Below, in pieces: positions 43,864 through 55,919 of a DNA stretch of 64,000 bases. Under the pieces are notes generated by a model. The model ran no database searches. It had not been told where the DNA came from and saw nothing but the letters and a program-made list of their open reading frames with translations. How positions within the stretch are numbered: the first letter of the stretch is position 1; each line of letters starts with the position of its first letter. Source of the stretch: Labia minor (Eukaryota; Arthropoda; Insecta; Dermaptera; Spongiphoridae). Position numbers and translations under genes: made by a program. The stretch spans positions 60,103,028-60,167,027 of the forward strand of contig OY720345.1 of assembly GCA_963082975.1 (NCBI GenBank), given 5' to 3'.

Positions 43864-45589
43864 ACTTGTTTTTTTTAAGGAAAGAAAGTAGAAGTGAAAT
43901 TTTTTTCAAATCATTATCGAACGTCAATAAGAAGTTTATCACTACTTAATTACTCCCTCCTAAAAACTCATAAAAAATTGAAATAAATTCGTGATTTAAA
44001 ACATGAAGAAACACTAAAATTATGCTCATTTTAACAGGTTCTGAACAGTAATTATTTCTTCATTAAAATGATAATTACGAGGTTCTTTGTTTTATATATA
44101 GATAATTGATATTTTTATAAAACTTTATTTTGTGCAATCTTGTGGATTACATCCCTTTATGTAATAACATATTAATTTTTTTTCATGTATAAAACACGAA
44201 TTTATAAACGTTCAACTAATGAGGAATTTTTTTATTTGTCTAATTGATGTAAGAAGGTCTTAATCGTAATTAAATAATCATTAAACAAAACTTCTAAACA
44301 TGACTAAAAATATTTAGAAATTTTAACTTTTACTGAATACTTTATATTTACCTATAAATATACAAATGAGAAAACAATTTAAGAATAAGATCATTACAAT
44401 ATACATACATTATTAAAAATAATTAATAATTCGTTTTTGAGACTAAGCATATAAAATTAAAATAGTTTATTTTTTTTTCTAATTTATTCTTAATTTCATT
44501 TTTTCTTAAAGAACAGACGGTACAATAACAAATGATTGGATTAAAGATTGAAAATTTGATAAATTTGGTAATTAACTATATTATTACAATTTAAATTATT
44601 TATTGTCAATTATAAATAATTATTTAAATATTTTGATTATTTGTTTTTATAATTTTATAAGAGACAATAGATATTGTTAAAAAGTGATTGTTTCATTTTT
44701 TTTTTGTTTTTGATGTTAAAAAAATAAAATATTATTTATGATAATTTTCATTTAAAATAATCGAATAATAATATTAATAAAATAAATTTTACTTAACATT
44801 GAAAACATATATTGATTCTGATATGAAATTTGAACAAAATATTGAAATCTTAAAAAAAATTTTAAACTTTCTATGGAGAATGCTCAACCTTCATTCAGTT
44901 ATCCCTTATTCGAAAAAATAGGATAAATCAAAACATTAAAAAACTTTCTTTGTTTCTCACTTCATGTTATTTTATTTTATTCTTTTTTTTTTCATCTAAA
45001 TTTTACATTTAAATCAAATAAATGGTTTATAATATGATGAAATTCGAAATAGAGGTTCAAATTAAAATTAAGGCTTTGATTTATTTATTTATTTTAATAG
45101 AATAAAGCCTTATTAAGTAGTACTTAAGATATTAAAAAACAAACAAACAATAAACAATAATAAGAATATTTAAATTATTATTGTTGTTCAAAATTCAAAA
45201 TAAAAATGACTTCAAGAAGTTTTAAGGTATTTTTCTAACTTATACAATTTGAAAAGTTTGTGAGAATTAAAAAGGAACATCGAATTTGTTTAACTTTAGT
45301 GATCTATAAATCATGAAACAAGGTGATAGCGATATCTAAAGAAAATTTATGAAAGGTTCAACTTGTTCGATATGGATTATATTTCAGGTGATTTTCTATG
45401 AGCTATAGATATATATAAATATATAACAAAGATGAATGACAAAGATTAAGGCCTCTTTATCAAAGTCTCTCCCCTCTAAAAGAATCTCTTTTCTTAATGG
45501 GATCTAATAATTCGAAATTGATTTTTTTCTTCCTGACCTAGAGGAAAGTTATTCTAGTTTATTGAATAGGTGCCCTTTTTCTTTTCCGA
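43864..45589. other. AT-rich upstream flank
   Basis: No genes. 44931-44990 repeats the segment at 42824-42886 (TTTCTTTGTTTCTCACTTCA), a small dispersed duplication. Confidence 0.55.
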
Positions 45590-45930
45590 TTCAACCTAGA
45601 GTACGAGTCGTAGTAAAACATGTTGCAGGTTGTTTCCAATGGACCTAAGGTATGAATGAACAACTGAATGACCGCCAGGGACAATCGACTTCCGTTCGTC
45701 ATGAGGAATCTCTTTGTGTCCGAAGGGGGAGTTTGAAGGAGTCAATGACGCGAATGTCGCCTTCGGTTGTCACTTTTCCTATTAACAACAAGAGGTACAA
45801 TTACACGCGTTAATTTCCTTGCCAAAAGAGCCTGCATGTTATGGGAACCTGTTAGAGAAAAGAAAAAGCAATGCCCAACAACACAACGCACCCCAATCCA
45901 CCATCACTCCACACATCAAACACCGAAAAC
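45590..45930. other. Complex island 3 kb upstream of vnd
   Basis: Moderate-GC, non-repetitive, with ATTAACAACAAGAGG (Sox-like AACAA). The 87-codon plus frame ends in poly-A-like sequence and has no family features. Confidence 0.27.
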
Positions 45931-46584
45931 TACCTCGAGTTTGATTCTAAAAAAAAAATTTTATGATCGATTTGACAATCATAAATTGACTTTTTCAATC
46001 TTTTTGGGACGAGTTTATTTTTTATTGTAAAAAATAACGTTATTTGGAAGATTTATCAATTCGTTAATTTTTTTTTAAATCTATCTAATCGAATTTTTTA
46101 ATATAAATTATTTTAATTTAATTTAAAATTACCGGTTTAGTACAGACAAAATTATGGATAGAGTAGGGCTTAAAATTAGAAAAATGTAAGAAAAATTAAC
46201 TATTTTATTATATAGGTATATATCTTAATGATTATATTATATAAAACAAAATTATTCCCACAATATACATATTATATAATAATATTACTAAAATTATTTC
46301 ATTATTTCAAAATAAAATTAAAATAAAAAAATCTATATTTTGTTATATAATCATTGCATCGGTAACCCTCCCCCTTTCCTTTCATAAAAATAATATTTTC
46401 TATACTCGATCTGGTTTCTCTCTCTCTCTCTCATTTTTTATTATTCCCTTCACAATTTTTTTGTTTTATCAATTTATGAACTAAACATTTAATTACCTGA
46501 TGTTAATTTTAATATTAAGTATAAATTTACATTTTTTTAATATTAATATTTTCAGAATTATAATAATATTTCATATTTTATAAT

Positions 46585-46617
<33 letters not shown>

Positions 46618-47329
46618 AATTAAATTCCATATCAGAATATTATTTAAAAAAATAGAAAAAATCATAAGAATTATAGTAATTAATTAAATTTTATATTAAT
46701 TATATTTACAATTTTTTTTAAATACTTATATAATTTTTTTTAAAAAAAACTTGTTGTGTGAATCTGGATTAGGGGAAAAGGGTTACATTTTATTTTGTTC
46801 ATGATTTTAAAAAATTAAAATATTATTTTATAGTTATCATTTATTTTCATTGAAAATATTAGAAAAAAATTAATTTAAGCATAAAATTGTACACATTTAT
46901 ATTTTGATAGAAAATCAGTGGGAAAGAGGGAGTCATTTGTGGATAAGTATTATATAATAAATATATATTATTAAATAAATGAAAATAATATGATTTTATT
47001 CAATTTCTTTGATATACATAAATATTTTAAATAGGTCAAGTACTTTTTTTATATTTTTATTTTATGTTATTATAACTTAAGTAAAACATACCATTTTAGA
47101 TAAATAAAATTGAAATTGACTCTATAAGTGAAAGTGGTTTAATTTAATTTGTTTTTTCTATAAACTTCTCTATCAATTTTTCTATAAAATATATTTTCAT
47201 TTTTTCATCTCATGAATTTAGTTTTGAATATATTTTTCTTTTTTTCCGTTATCTTCTTCAACGTTGACCAAAAAAAAACATTTTCTAATATCTTAAATCT
47301 TCCTTTAGGGCGTCGAGCATATTAAAAAA

Positions 47330-47640
47330 AAAGACTGAATAGTGATCGAGCGTGTCATTTATAGTGGCCAAAAGACCTAGCATTCGAGATTGGAGGGGTG
47401 TTGCGTGGGACAGGAAGGAGGCACAATACAAGTCATTTTTTACCCAAGTCGTTGCTACCGTTTGACTTTGGTATTCATCACAAGCCGCATTGTAGGGAGA
47501 TATCGCGGGTCAAGTGCCGGCAGTCAGGTTCAGGTCCAGGTAGCCTCTTAGTCAGGTCAGGTGCCCCCGACCACTTTGGGGCTTCTGGGATCAACAAACA
47601 ATACCACTTCAAAATTGAAAGGCTTAAGTGTCCCACGTTT
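47330..47640. promoter_or_regulatory. Upstream island with five CAGGT sites
   Basis: CAGGT at 47525, 47531, 47537, 47553 and 47558; one is CAGGTAG (47537-47543) and one CAGGTG (47558-47563). GTCAAGTGCC near 47510 is an NK2-like site. Candidate enhancer. Confidence 0.4.
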
Positions 47641-48097
47641 TTTTTTCTTTCGTATTGTATATTTTATACTTTTGTTTACTTACATTTATTTTTTAATTAT
47701 AAAATTAAGTATAAGTTAAATATAAAAAACTTTTTATGTTTTTTTTGAAAAATATTATATTTATCATTATCATTACAAACAGAAAATTCAATTTTAATTA
47801 TGAAAGTGAAGTTAAAGCTTATTATTTAAAGGATTTCATTGTAAATTTGAATATTTACAATTTTTTTTAAATATAAAAGCAGAATTGGTATTTTATTCAA
47901 TCTCTCAAAGGCAATTTTAAAAAAATAATATTTACATAAATTATTATATATATAATATATGTATAAATCACAGAATATTATTATTATGCTACATAATTTT
48001 ATAAAATATTTATTTTTGTATATTACATTGATGAATATTTTATTTGTATTTTTGATTATCTGCTAAATTTTAGTATTATAGATTTATTTTTTATTAT

Positions 48098-48164
48098 TTA
48101 TTTATTTATTTATTTATTTATTAATTAATTTATTTATTTATTTATTATTATTTTTTTTTTATTA
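48098..48164 (+). repeat. (TTTA)n microsatellite
   Basis: Interrupted TTTA array. Confidence 0.9.
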
Positions 48165-48524
48165 TTTATCATACAAACTAAAGTAAATCTGAAGTAAAAC
48201 TTAAACCTCACAGGACAAAGTGAAATCAATATCAAAGAAAAATAAATAAATAAATGAATAACATTAATATTAAATGAATGATTGATATTAATTATTTGGT
48301 TATTATATATGAAATAAAATATATATATTAATAAAATTATATATATATAGTGGTATACTTATATAAAATTTGAAATTATATTATAAAATACATTAATTTT
48401 GTAAATAATGTTTTGAACCCCATTCAACTTACAACAAAATCCTTTAATACACGAATAGATATTCTAATCCAGTATGAAAGGGAGTGGAGGTTTTAAGTTA
48501 GATTTAATTATATTTATATATGTA

Positions 48525-48970
48525 TATATTATATCTTATCTTATACTAGAAAAAATTGTATATATATATATTTTTGTATTTTTGAAATATTAAACCGCTT
48601 GAAGGATTTTTTTGAAATTCACTCCATAGATATTTTTTATAAAGAAAAATCGATCTGTATTGGTTATAGCCTCGGGGAAATCATCTTTATGAGTTTTTTC
48701 TTAATTTAAAATAGCAAATTTAAATGACGTCAGCAACTACATCAGACAGCGCTTCCTTAAATACAAAATATTATAAATAAAATAAAATTAAAAATATTGA
48801 TGTTATATCCATATCTGTCTTTCAGTGCATTAATACGTACTTTGAAATTGTTTCAGAACGTTTATTAGATTTTTCTTAATTTAAAATAGGAAAATTAAAT
48901 GACGTCAGCAACTGTGTTACACAGAATTTTTCTGGCTTTCAGTGATTAATAGGTACGTTTAAGGGGTGTA
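48525..48970 (+). repeat. Repeat family C, copy 5
   Basis: Ends at GGGTGTATGTTTTATGACT and abuts the family B copy at 48983. Contains two TGACGTCA sites. Confidence 0.65.
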
Positions 48971-48982
48971 TGTTTTATGACT

Positions 48983-49604
48983 TTTTACCGACCGACGATA
49001 GTAAGGGAGGTATTGTTTTCACACCAAATTTCACATGTGGAGATTTTTACATATCTCCACGAATCATGCATTTTCTTAACAGAAAAAAGTATTTTTAGCA
49101 TGATGTCTGTCCGTCCGTCCGTCCGTATAGATGTGTACAGCCTGAACGGCTCAACCGATTTTGATGAAATTTGGTATATTTACTTAATGCATCAGTGGGT
49201 TGAATTGATCAACTTTTGGTGCAAATCCGGAAATCGGAAGTGGTAGTATTAGCGATCGACGATAGGAAGGGAAGGGTTATTTTAATACCAAATTTCACAG
49301 GAGGAGATTTTTTTATATATAACCACGAATCATGCACTTTGTATTGGTTTTATCCTCGAGAAAAATCATATTTATTAGTTTTATCTTAATTTAAAATTAT
49401 ATGACGTCATCCAGCTATTCATGACGTCACAGCCTGGTCTTGCATATATATTATAAATAAAATAAAATTAAAAATATTTATGTTATATCTATATCTGTTT
49501 TTTATTACATTAATAGATATATTAAAATTATTTGAAATTGTTTCTGTAACTTGAAATTAATTTACTTCAAACCGTCGGTCGGTTCGGACCTGGCCACAGG
49601 TCAA
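48983..49604 (+). mobile_element. Repeat family B, copy 3
   Basis: Forward copy: TTTTACCGACCGACGATAG at the start, (GTCC)n at about 49108-49128, core GATTTTGATGAAATTTGG, subterminal CGTCGGTCGGT and terminal hairpin GACCTGGCCACAGGTC. Confidence 0.82.
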
Positions 49605-50099
49605 CTTATTTTTAATTTATTTTCTTTTAAATTATTTGTACGTCCGCTTGGTGAACCAGGTATTAACATTATCAGCCAAACCCGATAATAAGGAATAATT
49701 TTTTTTTTAATGACCGAGCGGCGATTCGGTACTATATTAAACGAATATAATAGATATGAATATATGCTGACCCATAGAATTTTTATATTTCAGAAATATT
49801 AGATAAAGATTTTAGGTTAATTTTGATATTCAAAGATTTCAATGTGTAAAGAAAGTGATATTTTATTTTATTTATTTATATATGAAAGAACTTGGAATTA
49901 GAGTGGATTTGCTTTCCCCAAAAACAACCCTTTGCTATGTATTATATTATATTAGAAAAAAACTATGTTATTTTTAAACTGAAGTATAAATGTAATAGAA
50001 ACAGAAACTTTTTAAATTTAATTTATCATTACTTTTTATTAATAAGGAAAAGGAAATGTCCTTTCGGAAGTATGTCTGTCCTCCGGATCTAAGATTTTT

Positions 50100-50580
50100 T
50101 TTTTTTGTTTTCATTGAGAGACAACCTTGTTTTCCACTCGATTAGCTTTTATCCTGGGGTTGGAGCTTTTGGGGACGTAAGCGTAGAAGTTTAGAGAGAG
50201 GGGTTGATTTTGCGGACCATTTAAGCCCCCTGAGAAGCCCTTACCAATGGCAGGTGTTACGGCCACCCACTCGGATCTTTTGAGTTTCATTTTGCTCAAT
50301 GGAGAGGTAGCCTTCCAAGATACATGAATGAAATGGACACAAAAGAGCCGAGTCCGTACAGGGTACGAGGAGAGTAAACGAGCCAGACAGCCTGGCACCT
50401 CTGGCAGGCCAACGAGACGGCCTGTCTGTCTGTCTCGATCGTCTTTGTCCTTTCAAGCAGCCATCCATCGCACGACTAATCCAATTAACATACATTCCAT
50501 AAAAATCACCACCACATTCAAACTAAAAACCCTTGATCATTTAGAAGCAATCTATACAACAAGCGGATTGATTATAATTT
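50100..50580. other. Upstream complex island
   Basis: GC-richer block with a good minus-strand donor (CCATTG|GTAAGG at 50245/50244) after a short ATG-started frame (50288-50290). Could hold a first exon of vnd or be regulatory. Confidence 0.28.
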
Positions 50581-50824
50581 AAATGGAAGAAATTGATAAC
50601 ACAAACTAAAATGACAAATAAATAATCAATAATTAAAATAATTATAATTATAACCCACGAGGGTAACCTTGAAGTTATCATTTTGATCTGTAGAATTAGA
50701 TCGAGGAATCGAAACTCGCCAAATTAATGTAATTTATAATTTAATAAAAAATAAGAAAAAGAAAAAACAAAATAGAATAAAATATAAAAATATAAATTAA
50801 AAAAATATAATTAACTGGGAATGA

Positions 50825-50955
50825 CGCTTCAGTGGTTTAGTGGTTAGCACGACAGTCTACCACACTGGGGTTCAGGCTTAGGGAAACTCATTAATTAATA
50901 ATTTATCTTTAAAGCTCTGTGGGTTCCTCAGGATCTATCCGCATATAATAATAAT
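50825..50955 (+). mobile_element. tRNA-derived SINE
   Basis: Head with A box GGTTTAGTGGTTAGCAC and B-box-like GGGGTTCAGGCTTA at tRNA spacing, then an unrelated body (GCTCTGTGGGTTCCTCAGGA) and an ATA-rich tail. The acceptor stem does not pair, so it is not a functional tRNA. Confidence 0.7.
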
Positions 50956-51985
50956 TTAACTGGAAAATGATTAGGGTCCATTATATGTAGGATAGTAAAG
51001 AATTATTTATAGAAATTCGATAAGTTATAATGGTTGAAATGATGAAACAACAAAATTTATAACTCTTAATGAAAATTGATATATCCAGAGATTTAGATAT
51101 ATTTGATGGGAGGGGGAGGAAGTTTAAAACTTGAGAACGTGACTCAAAACAATAAATTATAAATAAAAATGAATTTAAATAGTAAATTAAAATCTTGATA
51201 AGTGATTCAATGTTAATATGTATTATAAAACTACATTTCAATTATGATGAATGATTTAGAGATAGCCATGGTTAAAATAATGTAGTTAAGGAATATAATA
51301 AATTAAGTTGGGATTATTTAATGTATTTTTCATTTATTAAATCTTGTATTTATTATTATTTAAAAATAATTTAAAATTGAATTTACTAAACTGTGATAAA
51401 AATTGTAATATAAAAATTGATTTTATTATCTACTTGCCTATTATTTTATTTCCATTAATTTTATTTTTAATTTCATTCACTAAATAAGCGATTCTCTACC
51501 TGTAGGGTATACAATGACGGGTTGGGGGGGGGGGGGAGAATATCCAAGAATATTTTAAAAAATTGATTAACTGTCTAAAAAGAAAGCTTGAAAATCTTCA
51601 CAAAGAAAAACTTTTGTTTTGGCACAATTAAAAAAAATTTAAATTCAGAATTCAAAATACTTAATATATATTCTTGTATTAATTTTATTGTAAGCGGAGG
51701 GGGGGGAAATGAAAATGGTAATTGAAAACTGGACCGCCAATGCCGAATGAAAAGTTGAGGAATGCTACACTAAGTTTTACATATATCATATATACATATA
51801 TATTATTATTTAAAAATGTAATGTAATGTATTTTTGTAATATTCTATTCTAAATCTTGATGTGACATTGTCGCAACGTTGGATCGCGGACGGTTGAGGTA
51901 GATCATTTGTTGTATGTTCGAGGTTTTTGACATAAATAATATATTAATTAAATATAAAAAAACAATTAAAAATTAATGAAATAAT

Positions 51986-52598
51986 CTGGAGTGTCTTCAC
52001 TCGACTATCTCGCAAATTTGATATGGATTAATTAACATATATTATATTTAAATTAAATTAAATTAATTATTTTAATTATAAATTAAAAATAATAAATAGT
52101 ATTAATAATAGTATTAAATCAGCGCGTTGTTGATGGCACCACGTCACGTGCTAGCGCGTGGTTGACAGTCAACGTGTTAAAAAAATAAAAAAAAAAATTC
52201 CGGTACTTTCAGAGATTCAATGAAGATGAAATTCTATATATAGCAGTCTTATACAATTTTTAATCATATGAAAAACTATCAACCATATATCTTTATTTTT
52301 ACGGTCAGTTTAGAGGAAAAAAAATCAAAACGTGGTAGGCAATGGTCCTCTCCCGAGTGAGCTAGATTTCCCACAAGTTGATAGAAAACTACGAATTTTG
52401 AATGATGCCCGTGTACCAAATTTCATTATTCTAGCTCAAACCGTTTTTACCTAATCTTGTCTAAATACACACACACAGACATACATTTTTCTCAACCTTA
52501 GTGAAAATGAATCAGGGACCTTCAAAACGTATAAAAACATCAAAATCTCAACATCGAAAATTTTCGTGATCGCAATCCTACCTCTGGCGAGATAGTAA
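51986..52598 (-). mobile_element. Repeat family A, copy 5
   Basis: Minus-strand copy: ends GCGAGATAGT at 52587-52597; its 3' side reads CTGGAGTGTCTTCACTCGAC on the plus strand, followed by ACTATCTCGC, the exact subterminal inverse of the start. Confidence 0.8.
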
Positions 52599-53207
52599 AT
52601 AGAAGATCGTCAAAAGGCCGGGTCATTAAATTAAAAAAAAAAAATTGGGGAGAAACTTAATACTTGAGTAGAAAAGATTCCTCCCCCCTCCGTAACAAAT
52701 GGAAAAATTTCGTGGAAAAGTTCCTTTAACATTTTTTTTTTTAATTTCTATTTCTATTTAACTGTTTTGTTGATAAGAACAACTAATTTTTCTTTATATT
52801 ATTGTGAACTTTCACAGTTGTTTATTTACCTGTTTTTCTTAAATGACTGGCTTAACAAATCACAATTTTTTGTTTGTAAACGAAAAAAATCCCAAGAGAC
52901 AACAACAAGAAAAGATGTCAGACAAAGAAATATCATTTTTTTTTTATTTTTGAAATATTATAATTATGATAATGATAATAATAATCATTTCCAATTGAAA
53001 CACAATAGTTGTCAAATAGAGAGATCTTCTTCGTCCAATTTTGGAATTGAAAAGAAGAAATAATCTAATGTATAGCACAAAGGGAGAATTAATTTATAAA
53101 AAAAATATTTCTCTCTTTTAGATTATTAAACTTAAAAATAAAAATTAATAATAATAAGTTTATTTTTTTCATGATTGAAATTTTGCTGAAGTTAATGGGT
53201 TATAGAA

Positions 53208-53344
53208 CAGTGATTCTCAACCACTGTGCCGCGGCACTTTTGTGTGCCACGAGATTATCAAAATGTGCCGCCAAATTTTACAAATGTAAAGAGGCTCTTA
53301 AACATTTCCGACTTTTTTTTCTAAAAAATGGTTGAGAATCACTG
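53208..53344. mobile_element. hAT-type miniature element, 137 bp
   Basis: Ends CAGTGATTCTCAACC / GGTTGAGAATCACTG, same family as 3873-4130 but shorter. The flanking octamers match only in part (ttaTAGAA / ggtTAGAA). Confidence 0.82.
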
Positions 53345-53494
53345 GGTTAGAATGAAGAAATTTGTTGAAATATTTTTATTTTTATAAATATTTTTAACCT
53401 GCAGATTATAATTATTAAAATATTATATCAATAATTGAATAATAATTTAAAATTGGCATAAACATTCGGTATCATTTTGTTTCTTTGTAAACGT

Positions 53495-53545
53495 AGATTG
53501 ATATAAAAACAATACCTCCTTTACTATCGTCGGTCGGTAAAAATT
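53495..53545 (-). mobile_element. Repeat family B, copy 4 (terminal fragment)
   Basis: Only the first 50 bp of the family remain (CTATCGTCGGTCGGTAAAA). Confidence 0.6.
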
Positions 53546-53619
53546 GGTAGAAAATGGGAAATCGATGGAAATGGTTGAGGATAGAGATAGATGGAGGATA
53601 GCGGTTATTCCAGTCAAAC

Positions 53620-53750
53620 ACTTATGACACTTATGACACTTATTTAATTGAACAAAGCAAAAAAATAGAAAAAAAATGAAGTTAGTTTCAAATTAATTGA
53701 CATTGACATTGTAACTTCATAATGTTACAGATTCCACATACATAAATTTA
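53620..53750 (-). mobile_element. Helitron-like element fragment
   Basis: Contains ATGAAGTTAGTTTCAAA, TAACTTCATAATGTTACAGA and GACACTTATTTAATT as in 4453-4785; the CTAGT end is missing. Confidence 0.5.
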
Positions 53751-54309
53751 TATATATATTCCTATATATATATATAATTTTAGAAAATGGTCAACCAACT
53801 TCCTCTATTCAATTCAATGGAAATTATGAATTTTTATTTTTTTAACTTTCTAGAAAGTTATTTTTTTTTAATTGCTAATTCAACTTCTTATATTCAAAAA
53901 CTTTTATAAATAATTCTCATTTACTTTTTATCATTTTTTTTACTCGTCAATTACAAAAATAGAAATAAGAATTCTAATTTAGAATGTTTTCCTTTAAAAA
54001 GTTGGAATCATAAAAATGATTTAATTAACCTCAGTGAAATTAAATTTTTCGTTTGGCATGCACAAAAAGCATTTCAATCCACGAGTGCTCTTTATTTACT
54101 CTTGAATACAACTTTTATTAAAGGAGAGGAAAATTTTATAATTATAAGTTATATATATATATTTACTTTATTCAACGAGACAAGGTGGATTAGGAAAATA
54201 TTCTCTCTTAAAAAGATTGCCATATACATATATATATGTATATATATTTATTTCAATTAATTTTTTTAAGATGAAAGTTTCTATTATATCCTGAAAAACA
54301 TTTTTGACG

Positions 54310-54800
54310 TTTTAATATAAATGAGCTGAAATAAAAGTAATATTATGCTTAGAGGTCGGTAAAAGGCGAGTGAATATTGCGTCAGGCAAATCCCGGATCT
54401 TATTGAATTGTCGAGGGATGGGGGGGAGTGAAAAGAGGGTTTCCTTCTGCAAAGCCAAGACGTTTATTGGCTGCAGTCTGGCAGCTCTAAGTTCTTCATG
54501 GAGTGAGGCGTTAGAAACAAAACAAAGAAAAAGAGAGGGATCGGTGTGTGTGGAGGGTGAGGTGAGGGTGGGGGGTAGGGTGGGGGTAACAAAAACGGAG
54601 CTCGAAATGGAGCACATGAACTCTACTTGAGTTCTCGCTCTCCAACTGGGTGAATTCTCACCAATGTGATCGGATGGATTCAATAGGAGCCCTTTAATTG
54701 CTTCAGCACGCGGATATTAGCCGAGACTAAATGGGAATGAGATAGGAAGGGGGGGGGTGAGGGCAGGCGGCTCCAACGCCCTTCTAAACAAGATCACTTC
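54310..54800. other. G-rich upstream island
   Basis: Contains five or more G-runs of three or longer at about 54552-54586 and a G9 run at about 54749. The 123-codon minus-strand frame lacks an ATG start and domains. Confidence 0.35.
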
Positions 54801-55845
54801 TTAGATAAATAGATATACAAGTCGGAATAAATAGCAAGCAATAACATCTATTAAACAAAGCACATAGGAGGGTGTGGATATTGGATGTTGGTAATTTATC
54901 GGGCCGTTTTAACGAGCATTAACTTGCAAAAGTTATTCTATGCTCCACATTTATTTATTCATAAGCAAATAATTTTTCATTCGATCGAATTAAGAGGTTA
55001 GAAATGAAATCCCCTTTCTGAGTCGATAAGATTTATGTTCCATATTTATTAAAAGATCGATTCACTCTTGAAAAGAAAATTTAATTTTATAAACATAAAC
55101 TCTCCAGTCTCTACTTTGTCGATTGAACTGTCACATTAAATTATTTATTATTTAAATTGCTTTTTTTGATCAAAATATACTATTATTATTATTATTCTCA
55201 AGACAAATAAATAAAAGTATAATTTAAATATCAGATTTTAGTATATTTAGTAGTTCTAAAAATTTCCCCCCTCCTTCAAAAAGAAGAAAAATCGCAATGA
55301 AGCACTGAATGTAGGATTGTATTTGTTTAAAACAATGATGTAATGTATTATGTTATTAAATATTAATATGAACTTTGATGATATGTGCCACTCAGAAGCC
55401 AAAGCGATTTTAACTCCAGATACTATATAAACAAACTAAGAAAATGAAAAGTTCACAGCTTATAGGAAATTCTTGGTTATTGACTATAGAAAAATGTATA
55501 TTACATTGAAATATTAAAATTATCAAGTTCATTATTCACTTTATATGTTGCAGATTACCTTACTTTACTTTACATTACATTACTAGCAAAATTTTAAAAA
55601 TTGGAGTTAATCGGTTTGGCTTCTAAATGGTACATATAAAGATGAAAGATTATTATTATCCTTGAATATTATAGGAGAAAACATTGTGACATGACTGGTA
55701 TCTCACGTTCCATTGGAGACATTCTGCGATTTTGCCTACCAAAATCCTGAATATAAATATAAAGATTTGCTATTGATTTTTATGTATCATGAATTTATAT
55801 AAATCAGAATATATATTTTTATATGATATTTATATATATATAATA

Positions 55846-55876
55846 GGTTGGGGAAAAAGAAATCCATTATTTTTAC
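55846..55876 (+). repeat. Mariner terminal inverted repeat (left)
   Basis: About 31 bp, beginning GGTTGGGGAAAAAG, matched in reverse at 57096-57126. Confidence 0.93.
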
Positions 55877-55919
55877 GTGAACTTCAAGACTTTATTTAAC
55901 GTGTTTTGCATTGTCCGAT

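Larger units (their letters stand above)
45931..48524. other. AT-rich upstream flank around the CAGGT island
   Basis: Outside 47330-47640 this is simple AT-rich DNA with (AT)n and (TTTA)n. Confidence 0.55.

Noticed and set aside
47398-47748. 116-codon plus-strand frame
   Set aside because: Composition follows the CAGGT island, then AT-rich DNA; no domain.
50825-50900. A tRNA gene
   Set aside because: A and B boxes are present but the acceptor stem and T arm do not pair; it is a SINE head.
54312-54683. 123-codon minus-strand frame
   Set aside because: Begins at a non-ATG codon, no recognised family, overlaps a G-rich tract.
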